A DNA stretch of 64,000 nt from NCBI GenBank assembly GCA_020638695.1, contig JACKIB010000004.1, positions 124,001 to 188,000 on the forward strand, given 5' to 3'. How positions within the stretch are numbered: the first letter of the stretch is position 1; each line of letters starts with the position of its first letter. The stretch is from Planctomycetota bacterium. GTDB taxonomy: Bacteria > Planctomycetota > UBA1135 > UBA2386. Positions 52,142 through 61,402 of the stretch are shown one piece after another. The notes beneath the pieces were generated by a model that was not told the DNA's origin, made no database searches, and saw only the letters and a program-made list of their open reading frames with translations. A program made the position numbers and the translations under genes.

Positions 52142-54481
52142 TCACTTGCGCCCGGGTGCCGGAGCCTTCGCCCCGGACTTGCCGGTGTCGAACCCGATCT
52201 TCAGCACGCTCTTGTAGGCGTCGAGCGTGCGGATGTCGGTCCCGCACTTGCCCAGCACCGTGCGCAGCGCTTCCTGCAGCTGGTTGTCCTCCTGGAAGTC
52301 GCCGAGCGCCCGACTTCCGGGATACGCCTTGCCGCGCAGGTCCGACACCTTGCCGCGGATCGCGTAACGCAGCCAGCGTCGCACGTCGTCGCGCGGCAGC
52401 GGAGTGTCCAGACCCTTGTAGAACTCCTCGAACCCGGGGTAGCGCTTCCAGTCGGCGCCGTCGCCTTCGGCCAGCTGCAAGAACAGTTGCTGCTGCGCGT
52501 CGATGTGCTTCGTGACGTAGGTGTTGAACACGTCCTTGTCGAGCAGGTCGGTGATCACCGACTCCTTCCAGAGCTCCTTGGTCGGCGTGTCGCGCATCTC
52601 GAGCTGCTTGTCGGGCGTCACGCCCCAGTCTTCATTGAGCACCTTGCCGTGGATGTCGACTTGACGGTGTACGCAGCGTCCCTTCGGCAGGTAGTAGTAG
52701 GCGACCGTCAGCTTGATGCGCGGCCCGATGTCGTACACCCCGTTTTTGTTGGTGTCGGTGAACGGTTCGCCGGCGTCCCACTGGTGATTGCCGTTCTGGT
52801 CGACGAACGGCTCAGGTTCCTCGCACGCGAGCGGGAGCAGGCGCTGCACGCTGCCCTTGCCGAACGAGCGCTTGCCGACCAGCACCGCGCGGCCCAGGTC
52901 CTGCAGCGCGCCGGCGGTGATCTCCGACGCCGATGCCGAGCTGCCGTTGATCAGCACCGCGAGCGGCAGGTCCGGCGCAACTGGCTCACCGCCCGTGCGG
53001 TAGTCCTGGCGCGGGCCCTGACGTCCCGCGGTGTAGACCACCAGCTGGTTGCGGGGCACGAACAAGCCGACCACGTCGCGCGCTTCCTCGAGGTAGCCGC
53101 CGGTGTTGTTGCGCAAGTCGAGCACCAACCCGCGCGCGCCGCGGCGGGTCAGGTCGCGCAGCGCCTTCTCCAGTTCGTCGGCCGTCGTGCTACCGAACCG
53201 CAGCACTTCGGCGTAGCCGATTCCTCCGGGCAGCAGGTCGTGGTTGACCGACGGCACGTGGATGATGCGGCGGGTGATGGTGATGTCCTTCGGTTCGCGC
53301 CAGCCGCGCCGCATCACCTTGATCTTCACCGGCGTGCCGTCCTTGCCCTTGAGCCGCGCGATGATCTCGTCGGAGTTGTGGCCGTGCGTCTCCCAACCGT
53401 CGACCTCGAGGATCTTGTCGCCGGAACGCAGGTTCGCGGCGTACGCCGGGCCGGAGTAGATCGGTCGCAGGATCGAGAACACGTCGTCGGCGTCGAAGTC
53501 GACGAATGCGCCGATCCCGCCGTATTCGCGGTTGAGGTCGAAGAAGAACTGCTGGTACTGCTTGGAGCTGAAGTAGGTCGAGTAGCGGTCGAGCGAGCGC
53601 AGCAGCCCGCGCGCGGCGTTCTCGATCAGCTCCTTGTGCGGCACCTTGTCGCCGCGGATGTGGCTGCGGTCGACTCGGGCCAGGATCTCCCGCAGCAGTG
53701 CGAGTTCCTTGTCGGCACCGCTCGCAACCGAGCTGCCGCCATCGAGTCGGCGCAGCATCGCGTCGAAGGTGCGCCGCTGGTTCTCGATCCGCAGATACGA
53801 ACTCGCCAAGCGCCCGTCGGCGGTCGGTTCGTCGGCGATCTCGCGCAGTACCGGCCAGCCCGGGCCGTCCGGCCCGTCGTTGATCTCGGCGAGTCCCAGC
53901 GCGCCCATCACCTTGAGCCGCGGGTCCGACGACGTCACGAAGTCCTTGAGCACCCGCTTGGCCAGCGCTTGCTCCGCTGCGGTGCCGATCCGCCACAGCG
54001 CCTTGGCGGCGGCCACCCGCACCGCCGGCGCGGTCAGATCGTCGGCGACCCGCGGCTGCACCGACTTGCGCAGATCGGGTAGCGAGCGACGGTCGAAGTA
54101 TGCGTCGCGCGCCACCAAGGCCAGCGCCGCCTGCAGCACCCCCGCGTCCTTGCTGCCGAGCACCGGTTGGAGGGCGGCGAGGATGTCGGTGCTGAACTCG
54201 GTGCCCTCGCTGATCTCCTGCAGGGCGCGGGCGGCGGCCAGGCGCGCCTTGTCGCCGCCGCGCGGCAGCTCGCGGCGGATCGCCCCGGCGATCGCTTCCT
54301 CCTTGCCCTTGATCTCGCCGATCCGCCGGCCGAACTCCCACACCTGCTCCACCGATCCCTGGTCCGCCCGCCGCAGCAGCGCGGCGACCTCGGCGCCGGT
54401 GTCCTGGGCCGGCGCCACCGAACACAGCAGCAGTGCCGGGAGCGCGAGGAGGGTCCTGCGGAAGGTCAGGTCGAGCAACAT
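52142..54481 (-). CDS. Secreted S41 C-terminal-processing peptidase with N-terminal HEAT-like region
   Basis: Protein of 779 residues with a signal peptide (RTLLALPALLLCSVAPAQ). Residues 30-230 are helical and HEAT-like. A PDZ domain follows (YAANLRSGDKILEVDGWETH), then the S41 catalytic core: RGLVLDLRNNTGGYLEEA, INGSSASASEITAGAL with the nucleophile Ser and VGKRSFGKGSVQ with the Lys. An insertion at about residues 555-580 reads DQNGNHQWDAGEPFTDTNKN, like tandem Ca-binding EF-hand/dockerin loops. It probably trims or degrades exported proteins. It is divergent from moaC across 128 bp. Confidence 0.85.
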   Translation of the reverse strand: MLLDLTFRRTLLALPALLLCSVAPAQDTGAEVAALLRRADQGSVEQVWEFGRRIGEIKGKEEAIAGAIRRELPRGGDKARLAAARALQEISEGTEFSTDILAALQPVLGSKDAGVLQAALALVARDAYFDRRSLPDLRKSVQPRVADDLTAPAVRVAAAKALWRIGTAAEQALAKRVLKDFVTSSDPRLKVMGALGLAEINDGPDGPGWPVLREIADEPTADGRLASSYLRIENQRRTFDAMLRRLDGGSSVASGADKELALLREILARVDRSHIRGDKVPHKELIENAARGLLRSLDRYSTYFSSKQYQQFFFDLNREYGGIGAFVDFDADDVFSILRPIYSGPAYAANLRSGDKILEVDGWETHGHNSDEIIARLKGKDGTPVKIKVMRRGWREPKDITITRRIIHVPSVNHDLLPGGIGYAEVLRFGSTTADELEKALRDLTRRGARGLVLDLRNNTGGYLEEARDVVGLFVPRNQLVVYTAGRQGPRQDYRTGGEPVAPDLPLAVLINGSSASASEITAGALQDLGRAVLVGKRSFGKGSVQRLLPLACEEPEPFVDQNGNHQWDAGEPFTDTNKNGVYDIGPRIKLTVAYYYLPKGRCVHRQVDIHGKVLNEDWGVTPDKQLEMRDTPTKELWKESVITDLLDKDVFNTYVTKHIDAQQQLFLQLAEGDGADWKRYPGFEEFYKGLDTPLPRDDVRRWLRYAIRGKVSDLRGKAYPGSRALGDFQEDNQLQEALRTVLGKCGTDIRTLDAYKSVLKIGFDTGKSGAKAPAPGRK

Positions 54482-54609
54482 CGTGTCAGTTCCGGGTCAG
54501 GTGCGTGGTGGGCGGTCCACCGCGGGCCGCGTTCCTACCATCGACAGCAGCGTAGTCTACGGCTCGAGGATCGTGTGCCGCAGTGGTCGGCCGGGTAGCT
54601 TGTGCGGGA

Positions 54610-55101
54610 ATGTCCGAAAGCTCCAGCCACCTCGACGACCGCGGCCAGGCGCGGATGGTCGACGTCTCGACCAAAGCGCCGACCACCCGTGTAGCGGTCG
54701 CCCGCGCTGCCGTCTGCATGCCCGCCGCGGTGCGCGCGGCCGTGCTCGATGGATCGCTACGCAAGGGTGAAGCCCTCGCGGTGGCGCGGCTCGCGGCGAT
54801 CCAGGCCGCCAAGGAAACGCCCCGCTTGATCCCACTGTGCCACCCGCTGCCGCTCACCGGCGTCTCGGTCGACCTCGAACCGGTCGGCGAGGACCGGATC
54901 GAGATCAGGGTCCGGGTGACCTGCACCGGACCGACGGGCGTCGAAATGGAGGCGATGACCGGTGCGGCGGTGGGGGCGCTGGCCCTGTACGACATGTGCA
55001 AGTCGCTCGATCGCGGCATCGCGGTGCGCGACGTGGAGTTGCTGCACAAGTCGGGTGGCAAGTCCGGGGTCTGGGATCGATCCCCGGTGGCGGCGTCATG
55101 A
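54610..55101 (+). CDS. moaC: Cyclic pyranopterin monophosphate synthase
   Basis: Second step of molybdenum cofactor synthesis, making cyclic pyranopterin monophosphate from the MoaA product. The 163-residue protein has ARMVDVSTKAPTTRVA, IPLCHPLPLTGV, EMEAMTGAAVGALALYDMCK and ELLHKSGGKSG, all classic MoaC motifs. No other moa gene is nearby. Its stop overlaps asd as ATGA. Confidence 0.93.
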   Translation: MSESSSHLDDRGQARMVDVSTKAPTTRVAVARAAVCMPAAVRAAVLDGSLRKGEALAVARLAAIQAAKETPRLIPLCHPLPLTGVSVDLEPVGEDRIEIRVRVTCTGPTGVEMEAMTGAAVGALALYDMCKSLDRGIAVRDVELLHKSGGKSGVWDRSPVAAS

Positions 55102-56096
55102 GCGTGGGCCGATGCGTCGCGGTGGTCGGGGCGACCGGTGCGGTCGGGCAGGAGCTCTTGCGCACCCTGGAGCAGCGTGACTTTCCGGTGCGCGAACTGA
55201 GGCTGTTGGCGTCCCCGCGATCGGCCGGTCGCCAGATGGAATTCTGCGGCGAATCGCTGCCGGTCGAGGTGCTCACCGCCGAGTCGTTCCGCGGTGTCGA
55301 CCTGGCGTTGTTCTCCGCCGGCGGGGCGACCAGTCGCGAGTTCGCGCCGCGGGCGGTCGACGCGGGAACGGTGGTGGTCGACAACAGCTCGGCGTTCCGC
55401 ATGGATCCGACGGTTCCACTGGTGGTACCCGAGGTGAATGCGGCGGCGATCGCCGGCCACCGTGGGATCCTCGCCAACCCCAACTGTTCGACCATCCTGA
55501 TGGTGGTCGTGCTGGCGCCGTTGCACCGTGCTGCGGGGCTCGAGCGGGTGCTGGTGGCGACCTACCAGGCGGCATCCGGAGCCGGGCAGCGGGCGATGGA
55601 CGAGTTGCTGGCGATGACCCGCGCGGCGCTCGATGGCGCGCGGCCGGCGCCGGAGGTCTTGCCCCACCCGTTGGCGTTCAACCTGTTCCCGCAGGTCGAC
55701 GTGTTCCAGCCGAGCGGTTACACGCGCGAGGAGGACAAGATGCAGGACGAGACCCGCAAGATCCTCGACCTACCCGAGCTTCGCGTCGAGGCGACCTGCG
55801 TGCGGGTGCCGGTGCTGCGTTGCCACAGCGAGGCGGTGTCGGTGGAGCTGTCGCGCCCGCTGACGCCCGCCGCCGCGTCCGAGGTACTGGCCGCCGCACC
55901 CGGGGTCGAGGTGCGCGACGATCCCGACGGCCGCGGGTTGCCGCAGCCGATCGACGTCACCGGCCGCGGCGAAGTCGTGGTCGGGCGGCTGCGCCCGAGC
56001 CGCGCGTTCGACCCCGGACTGGCGTTCTGGTTGGTCGGCGACCAGCTGCTGAAGGGTGCGGCGCTCAACGCGGTGCAGATCGCCGAGCTGCTCTGA
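55098..56096 (+). CDS. asd: Aspartate-semialdehyde dehydrogenase
   Basis: Reduces aspartyl phosphate to aspartate semialdehyde, the branch point to lysine, methionine, threonine and diaminopimelate. The 332-residue protein has VAVVGATGAVGQELL for NADP, the catalytic Cys in ANPNCSTILM, TYQAASGAGQRAMDEL and the late VPVLRCHSEAVSVEL with the active-site His. ATG 55098 overlaps the moaC stop. Confidence 0.92.
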   Translation: MSVGRCVAVVGATGAVGQELLRTLEQRDFPVRELRLLASPRSAGRQMEFCGESLPVEVLTAESFRGVDLALFSAGGATSREFAPRAVDAGTVVVDNSSAFRMDPTVPLVVPEVNAAAIAGHRGILANPNCSTILMVVVLAPLHRAAGLERVLVATYQAASGAGQRAMDELLAMTRAALDGARPAPEVLPHPLAFNLFPQVDVFQPSGYTREEDKMQDETRKILDLPELRVEATCVRVPVLRCHSEAVSVELSRPLTPAAASEVLAAAPGVEVRDDPDGRGLPQPIDVTGRGEVVVGRLRPSRAFDPGLAFWLVGDQLLKGAALNAVQIAELL

Positions 56097-56170
56097 CGGC
56101 GGATTTCTTTGTATTGCTCCGGGCGTTGCGCTCTGCTTGCCGCCTTCCCGGAAACCCACCCGAGAACCCA

Positions 56171-56800
56171 ATGGCTGTGAAGCGCTCCGTCACGCAGAAG
56201 AACGCCGCGGCACGCAAGCCGGCAGGTCGCGCAACCTCCGGTCGCAAGGCCGGCAAGGCGGCGAAACCCGCCAAGGCGGCGCCTGCCCCTGGCAAGGCGA
56301 AGGCGGAGTCGCAGCTTCCCGCCGAACCGAGTGCGTCGCGGGTGACGGAGATCCAACGGATCATCGACGTGATGGTCGCCGCCGGGGCGGTCGAGCTGGA
56401 GATGCGCGACCCGCAGGGAACCAAGCTGCGGGTGCGCCTCAAGGAAGATCGGCCGATCCTCACTACCCACCACGTCGCGCCGGCACTGCCCGCCGCCTCG
56501 GTCGCGTCGCCGGCCGCGGTGGCCGCACCCGCCGGCCACTCGGCTCCGGTGGTCATGGCGGGCGAGACCTTCCCGTCCCCGATGGTCGGCACGTTCTATC
56601 GCGCCGCGTCACCGGAGGCCGAGCCGTTCGTCGGTGCGGGCGACTCGGTCGGCGAGAACTCGACCCTGTGCATCATCGAGGCGATGAAGGTGATGAACGA
56701 AATCAAGGCCGAGTTCGTCGGCCGCGTGATCGAGGTGCTGGTCGAGAACGGCGAGCCGGTCGAGTTCGGTCAACCCCTGTTCCGCATCGAGAGGAGCTGA
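56171..56800 (+). CDS. accB: Biotin carboxyl carrier protein of acetyl-CoA carboxylase
   Basis: Carries biotin between the carboxylase and transferase halves of acetyl-CoA carboxylase. The 209-residue protein has an unusually basic N-terminal extension of about 45 residues (Lys/Ala/Arg-rich), an AccB-like helix (EIQRIIDVMVAAGAVELEM), a Pro/Ala linker, and the C-terminal biotinyl domain with the biotin Lys in IIEAMKVMNEI. It lies directly before accC. Confidence 0.9.
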   Translation: MAVKRSVTQKNAAARKPAGRATSGRKAGKAAKPAKAAPAPGKAKAESQLPAEPSASRVTEIQRIIDVMVAAGAVELEMRDPQGTKLRVRLKEDRPILTTHHVAPALPAASVASPAAVAAPAGHSAPVVMAGETFPSPMVGTFYRAASPEAEPFVGAGDSVGENSTLCIIEAMKVMNEIKAEFVGRVIEVLVENGEPVEFGQPLFRIERS

Positions 56801-58150
56801 GTGGTGCTGCGCAGGATTCTGATCGCCAACCGAGGCGAGATCGCCCTGCGCATCATGCGCGCCTGCAAGGAACTCGACATCGAGACGGTGGCCGTCTACT
56901 CGGAGGCCGACCGGGGTGCGCTCCACCTCCGCTACGCGGACGAGACCGTGTGCATCGGCCCGGCGCCGAGCGGTGAGAGCTACCTCAACGTGCCGGCGCT
57001 GATCGCCGCCGCCGAGATCTCCGATGTCGACGCGATCCACCCCGGCTACGGCTTCCTGTCGGAGAACGCGCACTTCGTCGAGGTCTGCCAGTCGTGCAAC
57101 ATCCAGTTCATCGGACCCTCCGCCGAGACGATCTCCACCGCGGGCGACAAGGTCGCGGCGATCGAACTCGCGCGGCGCGCCGAGGTGCCGACCGTTCCCG
57201 GTAGCGGTGGGCCGGTCGAACAAGAGGCCGAGGTGCTGCGGGTCGCCGGTGCGATCGGCTACCCGATCCTGATCAAGGCGGCGGCCGGTGGCGGCGGGCG
57301 CGGAATGCGCGTCGCGCGCAACGACGAAGAGGCGGTCGCCGGATACCACGCGGCGCGCTCCGAGGCCAAGGCCGCGTTCCACGACGACACCGTCTACATC
57401 GAGCGGTTCGTCGAGCGGCCCCGCCACGTCGAGGTACAGATCCTCGCCGACAAGCACGGCAACGTGATCCACCTCGGGCAACGCGATTGCTCGATCCAGC
57501 GCCGCCACCAGAAGCTGCTCGAGGAGAGTCCGTGCGTGGTGCTCGACGACGCGACGCGCACCGCGATGGGTGACGCTGCGGTGCGCTTGGCGCATGCGGC
57601 CGGCTACTACTCGGCCGGCACCGTCGAGTTCATCCTCGATCAGCAGGGTCGCTTCTACTTCATCGAAGTCAACTCGCGCATCCAGGTCGAGCACCCGGTG
57701 ACCGAGGAAGTCACCGGAGTCGACCTCATCCAGGAGATGATCCGAATCGCCGCGGGCGAGCGGCTGTCGATCCGGCAAGAGGATGTGCAGATCCGCGGCC
57801 ACGCGTTCGAGTTCCGCATCAACGCCGAGGACCCGGAGCGCAACTTCCAACCCTGTCCGGGCACCATCGACGTGATGATCCCGCCAGGCGGCCCGGGTGT
57901 GCGCTGGGACAGCCACGTCTATCAGGGCTACAAGGTGCCGCCGTACTACGACTCGATGATCGGCAAGCTGATCGTGCACCGTCCGACCCGGCTGAAGGCG
58001 ATCCAGACCGCACGCCGCGCGCTCGCCGAGATGCACATCGGGGGCGTCGCGACCACGGTGCCGTTGTTCCGCAAGATCCTCGAGCACTCGGATTTCGTGA
58101 AGGGTGACGTCGACACCGGGTTCGTCGAGCGGTTCTTCGCGCCGCGATGA
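56801..58150 (+). CDS. accC: Biotin carboxylase subunit of acetyl-CoA carboxylase
   Basis: ATP-dependent carboxylation of biotin on AccB, the first half of malonyl-CoA synthesis. The 449-residue protein has the expected blocks: ILIANRGEIALRIMRAC, HPGYGFLSENAHF, IKAAAGGGGRGMRVA (ATP grasp Gly loop), QRDCSIQRRHQKLLEE and FIEVNSRIQVEHPVTEEV. It starts at GTG 56801, directly after the accB stop, and its own stop overlaps the phosphofructokinase start. Confidence 0.94.
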   Translation: MVLRRILIANRGEIALRIMRACKELDIETVAVYSEADRGALHLRYADETVCIGPAPSGESYLNVPALIAAAEISDVDAIHPGYGFLSENAHFVEVCQSCNIQFIGPSAETISTAGDKVAAIELARRAEVPTVPGSGGPVEQEAEVLRVAGAIGYPILIKAAAGGGGRGMRVARNDEEAVAGYHAARSEAKAAFHDDTVYIERFVERPRHVEVQILADKHGNVIHLGQRDCSIQRRHQKLLEESPCVVLDDATRTAMGDAAVRLAHAAGYYSAGTVEFILDQQGRFYFIEVNSRIQVEHPVTEEVTGVDLIQEMIRIAAGERLSIRQEDVQIRGHAFEFRINAEDPERNFQPCPGTIDVMIPPGGPGVRWDSHVYQGYKVPPYYDSMIGKLIVHRPTRLKAIQTARRALAEMHIGGVATTVPLFRKILEHSDFVKGDVDTGFVERFFAPR

Positions 58151-59244
58151 TCCCGACCGAACGCCAAGCCGCCGCGGGGGACTCGGGTCCGGAGCGGTCG
58201 CTGCGGGTCGGAGTCCTGACCGGCGGTGGTGACGCGCCGGGGCTCAACGCGGCGATCTGTGGACTGGGGCGACGGCTGTTGCCACTCGGCCACCGGCTGT
58301 TCGGGTTCCGCCACGGCTGGCAGGGTCTGATCGAGGACGACGCCTGGGAGATCGAGCCGCGTGAATTCTCCGACCTGATCGCGCGCGGCGGCACGATCCT
58401 CGGTGCGGGTTCGGCCAATCCCTACAACCAGCCCGAGCGCGATGTCCCGCGGGTGCTCGAGACCATCCAGCGACGGCGTCTCGACGCGGTGGTGGCGATC
58501 GGTGGCGATGGCACGCTGGGCGCCGCCCAGCGGTTGGCCGATGAGCACGGCGTGTCGATCGTCGGGGTCCCCAAGACCATCGACAACGACTTGTGCGGGA
58601 CCGACTTCACCTTCGGCTTCTTCACCGCAGTCGAACGGGTGACTCGCTGCATCGACGACCTGCGCACCACCGCCAAGGCCCACGACCGAGTGATGGTGGT
58701 GGAGTGCATGGGCCGCCACGCCGGTTGGATCACCGCGTACGCCGGGGTCGCGGCGGCGGCCGAGGCGATCTTGGTGCCGGAACGTCCGGTGGAGCTGCGC
58801 GAGCTGTTCGGCCGCCTGCAGGTGCTGCGCGACGCCGGCCACAAGTCGGCCGTGCTGGCGGTGGCCGAGGGGGCGCGGCTGTATCGGGATGGGGTGTTGC
58901 TGTCGACCACACAGACCGACCGGTATGGCCAGTTTCTCACCGGTGGGGTGGCGCGGATGGTCGCTTCCGAGGTCCAGCGCGAGGTCGGTTGGGAGGCCCG
59001 TGCCGTGGAGTTGGGCCACTTGCAGCGCGCCGGGCGGCCGCTGGCGATGGACCGGATCTTCGCGCTGCGGCTCGGCGCCCACGCCGCGACGCTCCTGTTG
59101 GAGGGACGATTCGGTCGGATGGCCGCCATGCAGAACGGCGAGATTGCCGATGTACCGCTGGCGGAGGCGGTTGCTCGGATTCGCAAGCTCAGCGACCATT
59201 TCCTCGACCGCTACGAGGCGTTCTTCGCCTTCCCCAACCCATGA
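58147..59244 (+). CDS. 6-phosphofructokinase (PfkA family, donor uncertain)
   Basis: Protein of 365 residues with the PfkA-family blocks GGGDAPGLNAAI (residues 26-37), GGDGTLGAA (119-127), PKTIDND (142-148) and MGRHAGWITAYAG. In this family the residues after GGD and after P indicate the phosphoryl donor: Gly/Gly in ATP enzymes, Asp/Lys in pyrophosphate enzymes. Here the pair is Gly and Lys, a mixed type for which the donor cannot be read off. It overlaps accC by ATGA and the following secreted-protein gene by ATGA. Confidence 0.85.
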   Translation: MIPTERQAAAGDSGPERSLRVGVLTGGGDAPGLNAAICGLGRRLLPLGHRLFGFRHGWQGLIEDDAWEIEPREFSDLIARGGTILGAGSANPYNQPERDVPRVLETIQRRRLDAVVAIGGDGTLGAAQRLADEHGVSIVGVPKTIDNDLCGTDFTFGFFTAVERVTRCIDDLRTTAKAHDRVMVVECMGRHAGWITAYAGVAAAAEAILVPERPVELRELFGRLQVLRDAGHKSAVLAVAEGARLYRDGVLLSTTQTDRYGQFLTGGVARMVASEVQREVGWEARAVELGHLQRAGRPLAMDRIFALRLGAHAATLLLEGRFGRMAAMQNGEIADVPLAEAVARIRKLSDHFLDRYEAFFAFPNP

Positions 59245-60362
59245 ACAAGGGCCTACCACGCACTGTTCGACTCCCCAGCTCGGGCGTTTTGCTCGGGTTG
59301 CTGCTGGTGGTGGTCGCGCCGAGTGCACCGGCGCAGATCTGGCGGCGGCTGCAGTCGCCGCAGGATCAGGCGCGCGATCAGCAGGAACGGGAAGCGCTAC
59401 TCCGGTCGCAGCAGGCGGACGACCTGCAGCACCAGAGCATGTTCCCCTACAGCACCATGCCGCGCGGCCTGCCGCTGCCCTTCCACCTCGGCTACCGGCC
59501 GGGTCTGCAGCAGTTGTTCCCCGCGAACCCCGGGTTGCCGTCCTACCCGGGCAACGTGCCGGGCTACGGCAATTACCCCGGCGCCGCGCAGGATCCCGGC
59601 AAGTCCGGTGTGCCCAGTTTGGAGCCCGGGATGCTGAAGCCGGACGACGGCAACGCCTGGCCGTCGTGGATCACCCACAGCACCGCAAAGGTGGGGTCCG
59701 AGGCGACCGCCGACCAGGCGGTGCTGGTCCGGGTGACCGACCGGGTCTGGCTGCGTGCCCCGGGCGAACCGGCATACGTGCCGCTGGCCTTCCACGACCG
59801 CTTCCGCGTGCTGCAAACCGGCAGCCAGGTCGGGGTGCGTGGCAAGGGCGAGTACCAGGTCGTCACGCACGACGGGGGCAAGCTCAGCTCGCGCGGTCCG
59901 TGCAGCCTCACGGTGGTGGCGATGAGCGAGCGGGAGATGAGCCTCGAGCTGTCCACCCTCGATTCGCTTTGGCTTTCGGCCACGCTGCGGCCGGTGCACG
60001 CCAAGCTGCCCGACGGCACCGAACTCGACTTCACCAACAGCGCGGTCTACCTGGAGCGCCGTGGCAGCCGCTGCCGGCTGGAGAACAACGGCAACAGCGT
60101 GGTCAAGTTTCGCGGCGCCGCGGGCCGCGGTGAGCTGCGCCCCACCGACTACATGACCCTGTGGATGCAGGAGCCGGCCACCGTGGCACCGGCCGACGCG
60201 TTGCAGGTGTCCGGCGACCTCGTCAAATCGCAGAGCGGGGCTGCGACCGAGTTGCGTGGTGCCGCCAAGGGCCGCGTCGACTGGTCCGGTGCCCGCTTCA
60301 AAGTCGAGGAAGGCGCGACGCTGAGCGTGGCGCCCCTACCCAACCTTTCGTCCAAGCGCTGA
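59241..60362 (+). CDS. Secreted protein of unknown function, Pro/Gly-rich N-terminus
   Basis: Protein of 373 residues with a signal peptide (GVLLGLLLVVVAPSAPAQ). Residues 30-130 are Gln-, Pro- and Gly-rich, with LPSYPGNVPGYGNYPGAA. The C-terminal 230 residues are beta-rich and resemble in style FecR-type domains (LKPDDG.., VLVRVTDRVWLRAPGEPAYV, GRVDWSGARFKVEEGATLSV), but I cannot place the family firmly. The start overlaps the phosphofructokinase stop. Confidence 0.6.
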   Translation: MNKGLPRTVRLPSSGVLLGLLLVVVAPSAPAQIWRRLQSPQDQARDQQEREALLRSQQADDLQHQSMFPYSTMPRGLPLPFHLGYRPGLQQLFPANPGLPSYPGNVPGYGNYPGAAQDPGKSGVPSLEPGMLKPDDGNAWPSWITHSTAKVGSEATADQAVLVRVTDRVWLRAPGEPAYVPLAFHDRFRVLQTGSQVGVRGKGEYQVVTHDGGKLSSRGPCSLTVVAMSEREMSLELSTLDSLWLSATLRPVHAKLPDGTELDFTNSAVYLERRGSRCRLENNGNSVVKFRGAAGRGELRPTDYMTLWMQEPATVAPADALQVSGDLVKSQSGAATELRGAAKGRVDWSGARFKVEEGATLSVAPLPNLSSKR

Positions 60363-60388
60363 CCCCAGCCGACCAGCCCGTCGAGTCC

Positions 60389-61339
60389 ATGTCCGCAAGC
60401 AAACGTGTCTTGGTCACCGGCGGTGCCGGCTTCCTCGGTTCGCACCTGTGCGAGCGCTTCCTCGCAGATGGCCTCGATGTCATCTGCATGGACAACCTGA
60501 TCACCGGGGATCTCGCCAACATCGAGCACTTGATGGGGGATCCGAAGTTCACGTTCCACCATCAGGACGTGACCCACTTCATCCACGTCCCCGGTCAGCT
60601 CGACTACATCCTGCACTTCGCATCGCCGGCGAGCCCGATCGACTACCTCGAGTTGCCGATTCAGACCATGAAGGTCGGTAGCCTCGGCACGCACAAGGCG
60701 CTCGGGTTGGCGCGGGAGAAGAACGCGCGGTTCCTGCTGGCCAGCACCAGCGAGGTCTACGGCGACCCGCTCATCCACCCGCAGCGCGAGGACTACTGGG
60801 GCAACGTCAACCCGGTGGGGCCGCGCGGCTGCTACGACGAGGCCAAGCGGTTCGCCGAGGCGATCACCATGGCGTACCACCGCTACCACGGGGTGGCGAC
60901 GCGGATCGTGCGGATCTTCAACACCTACGGCCCACGCATGCGGCTGAACGACGGTCGGGTGCTGCCGGCGTTCATGAGCCAAGCGCTGCGTGGCGAGGAC
61001 CTGACGGTGTTCGGCGACGGCAGCCAGACGCGCAGCTTCTGCTACGTCGACGACCTGGTCGAAGGCCTGGTGCGACTGCTGCACAGCGACGAGGTCGACC
61101 CGACCAACATCGGCAACCCCCACGAGATGACCATCCGGCAGTTCGGCGAGGCGATCCTCCGTCTCACCGGCTCGACGTCGAAGTTCGTCGAGAAGCCCCT
61201 GCCGGTCGACGACCCGAAGATCCGCCAGCCCGATATCGCCAAGGCGCGGCGGGTGCTGGGCTGGGAGCCGGTAGTTTCGCTCGAAGAGGGTTTGCAGCGC
61301 ACTTGCGATTATTTCCGGGACAAGCTCGGCCTACGCTGA
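60389..61339 (+). CDS. UDP-glucuronate decarboxylase (UDP-xylose synthase type)
   Basis: NAD-dependent extended short-chain dehydrogenase of 316 residues. NAD motif VTGGAGFLGSHL; the family-typical HFASPASPIDY; STSEVYGDPLIHPQ; catalytic YxxxK in GCYDEAKRFAEA; RIFNTYGPRM and SFCYVDDLVEG. The combination is characteristic of UXS enzymes that convert UDP-glucuronate to UDP-xylose. First of four nucleotide-sugar genes on this strand. Confidence 0.88.
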   Translation: MSASKRVLVTGGAGFLGSHLCERFLADGLDVICMDNLITGDLANIEHLMGDPKFTFHHQDVTHFIHVPGQLDYILHFASPASPIDYLELPIQTMKVGSLGTHKALGLAREKNARFLLASTSEVYGDPLIHPQREDYWGNVNPVGPRGCYDEAKRFAEAITMAYHRYHGVATRIVRIFNTYGPRMRLNDGRVLPAFMSQALRGEDLTVFGDGSQTRSFCYVDDLVEGLVRLLHSDEVDPTNIGNPHEMTIRQFGEAILRLTGSTSKFVEKPLPVDDPKIRQPDIAKARRVLGWEPVVSLEEGLQRTCDYFRDKLGLR

Positions 61340-61402
61340 GCGTCCGATGAGTTACGCGATCGGATCCCTGTCCCTCGCTCTCGGACCAAGGAGCGGCCAC
61401 CT

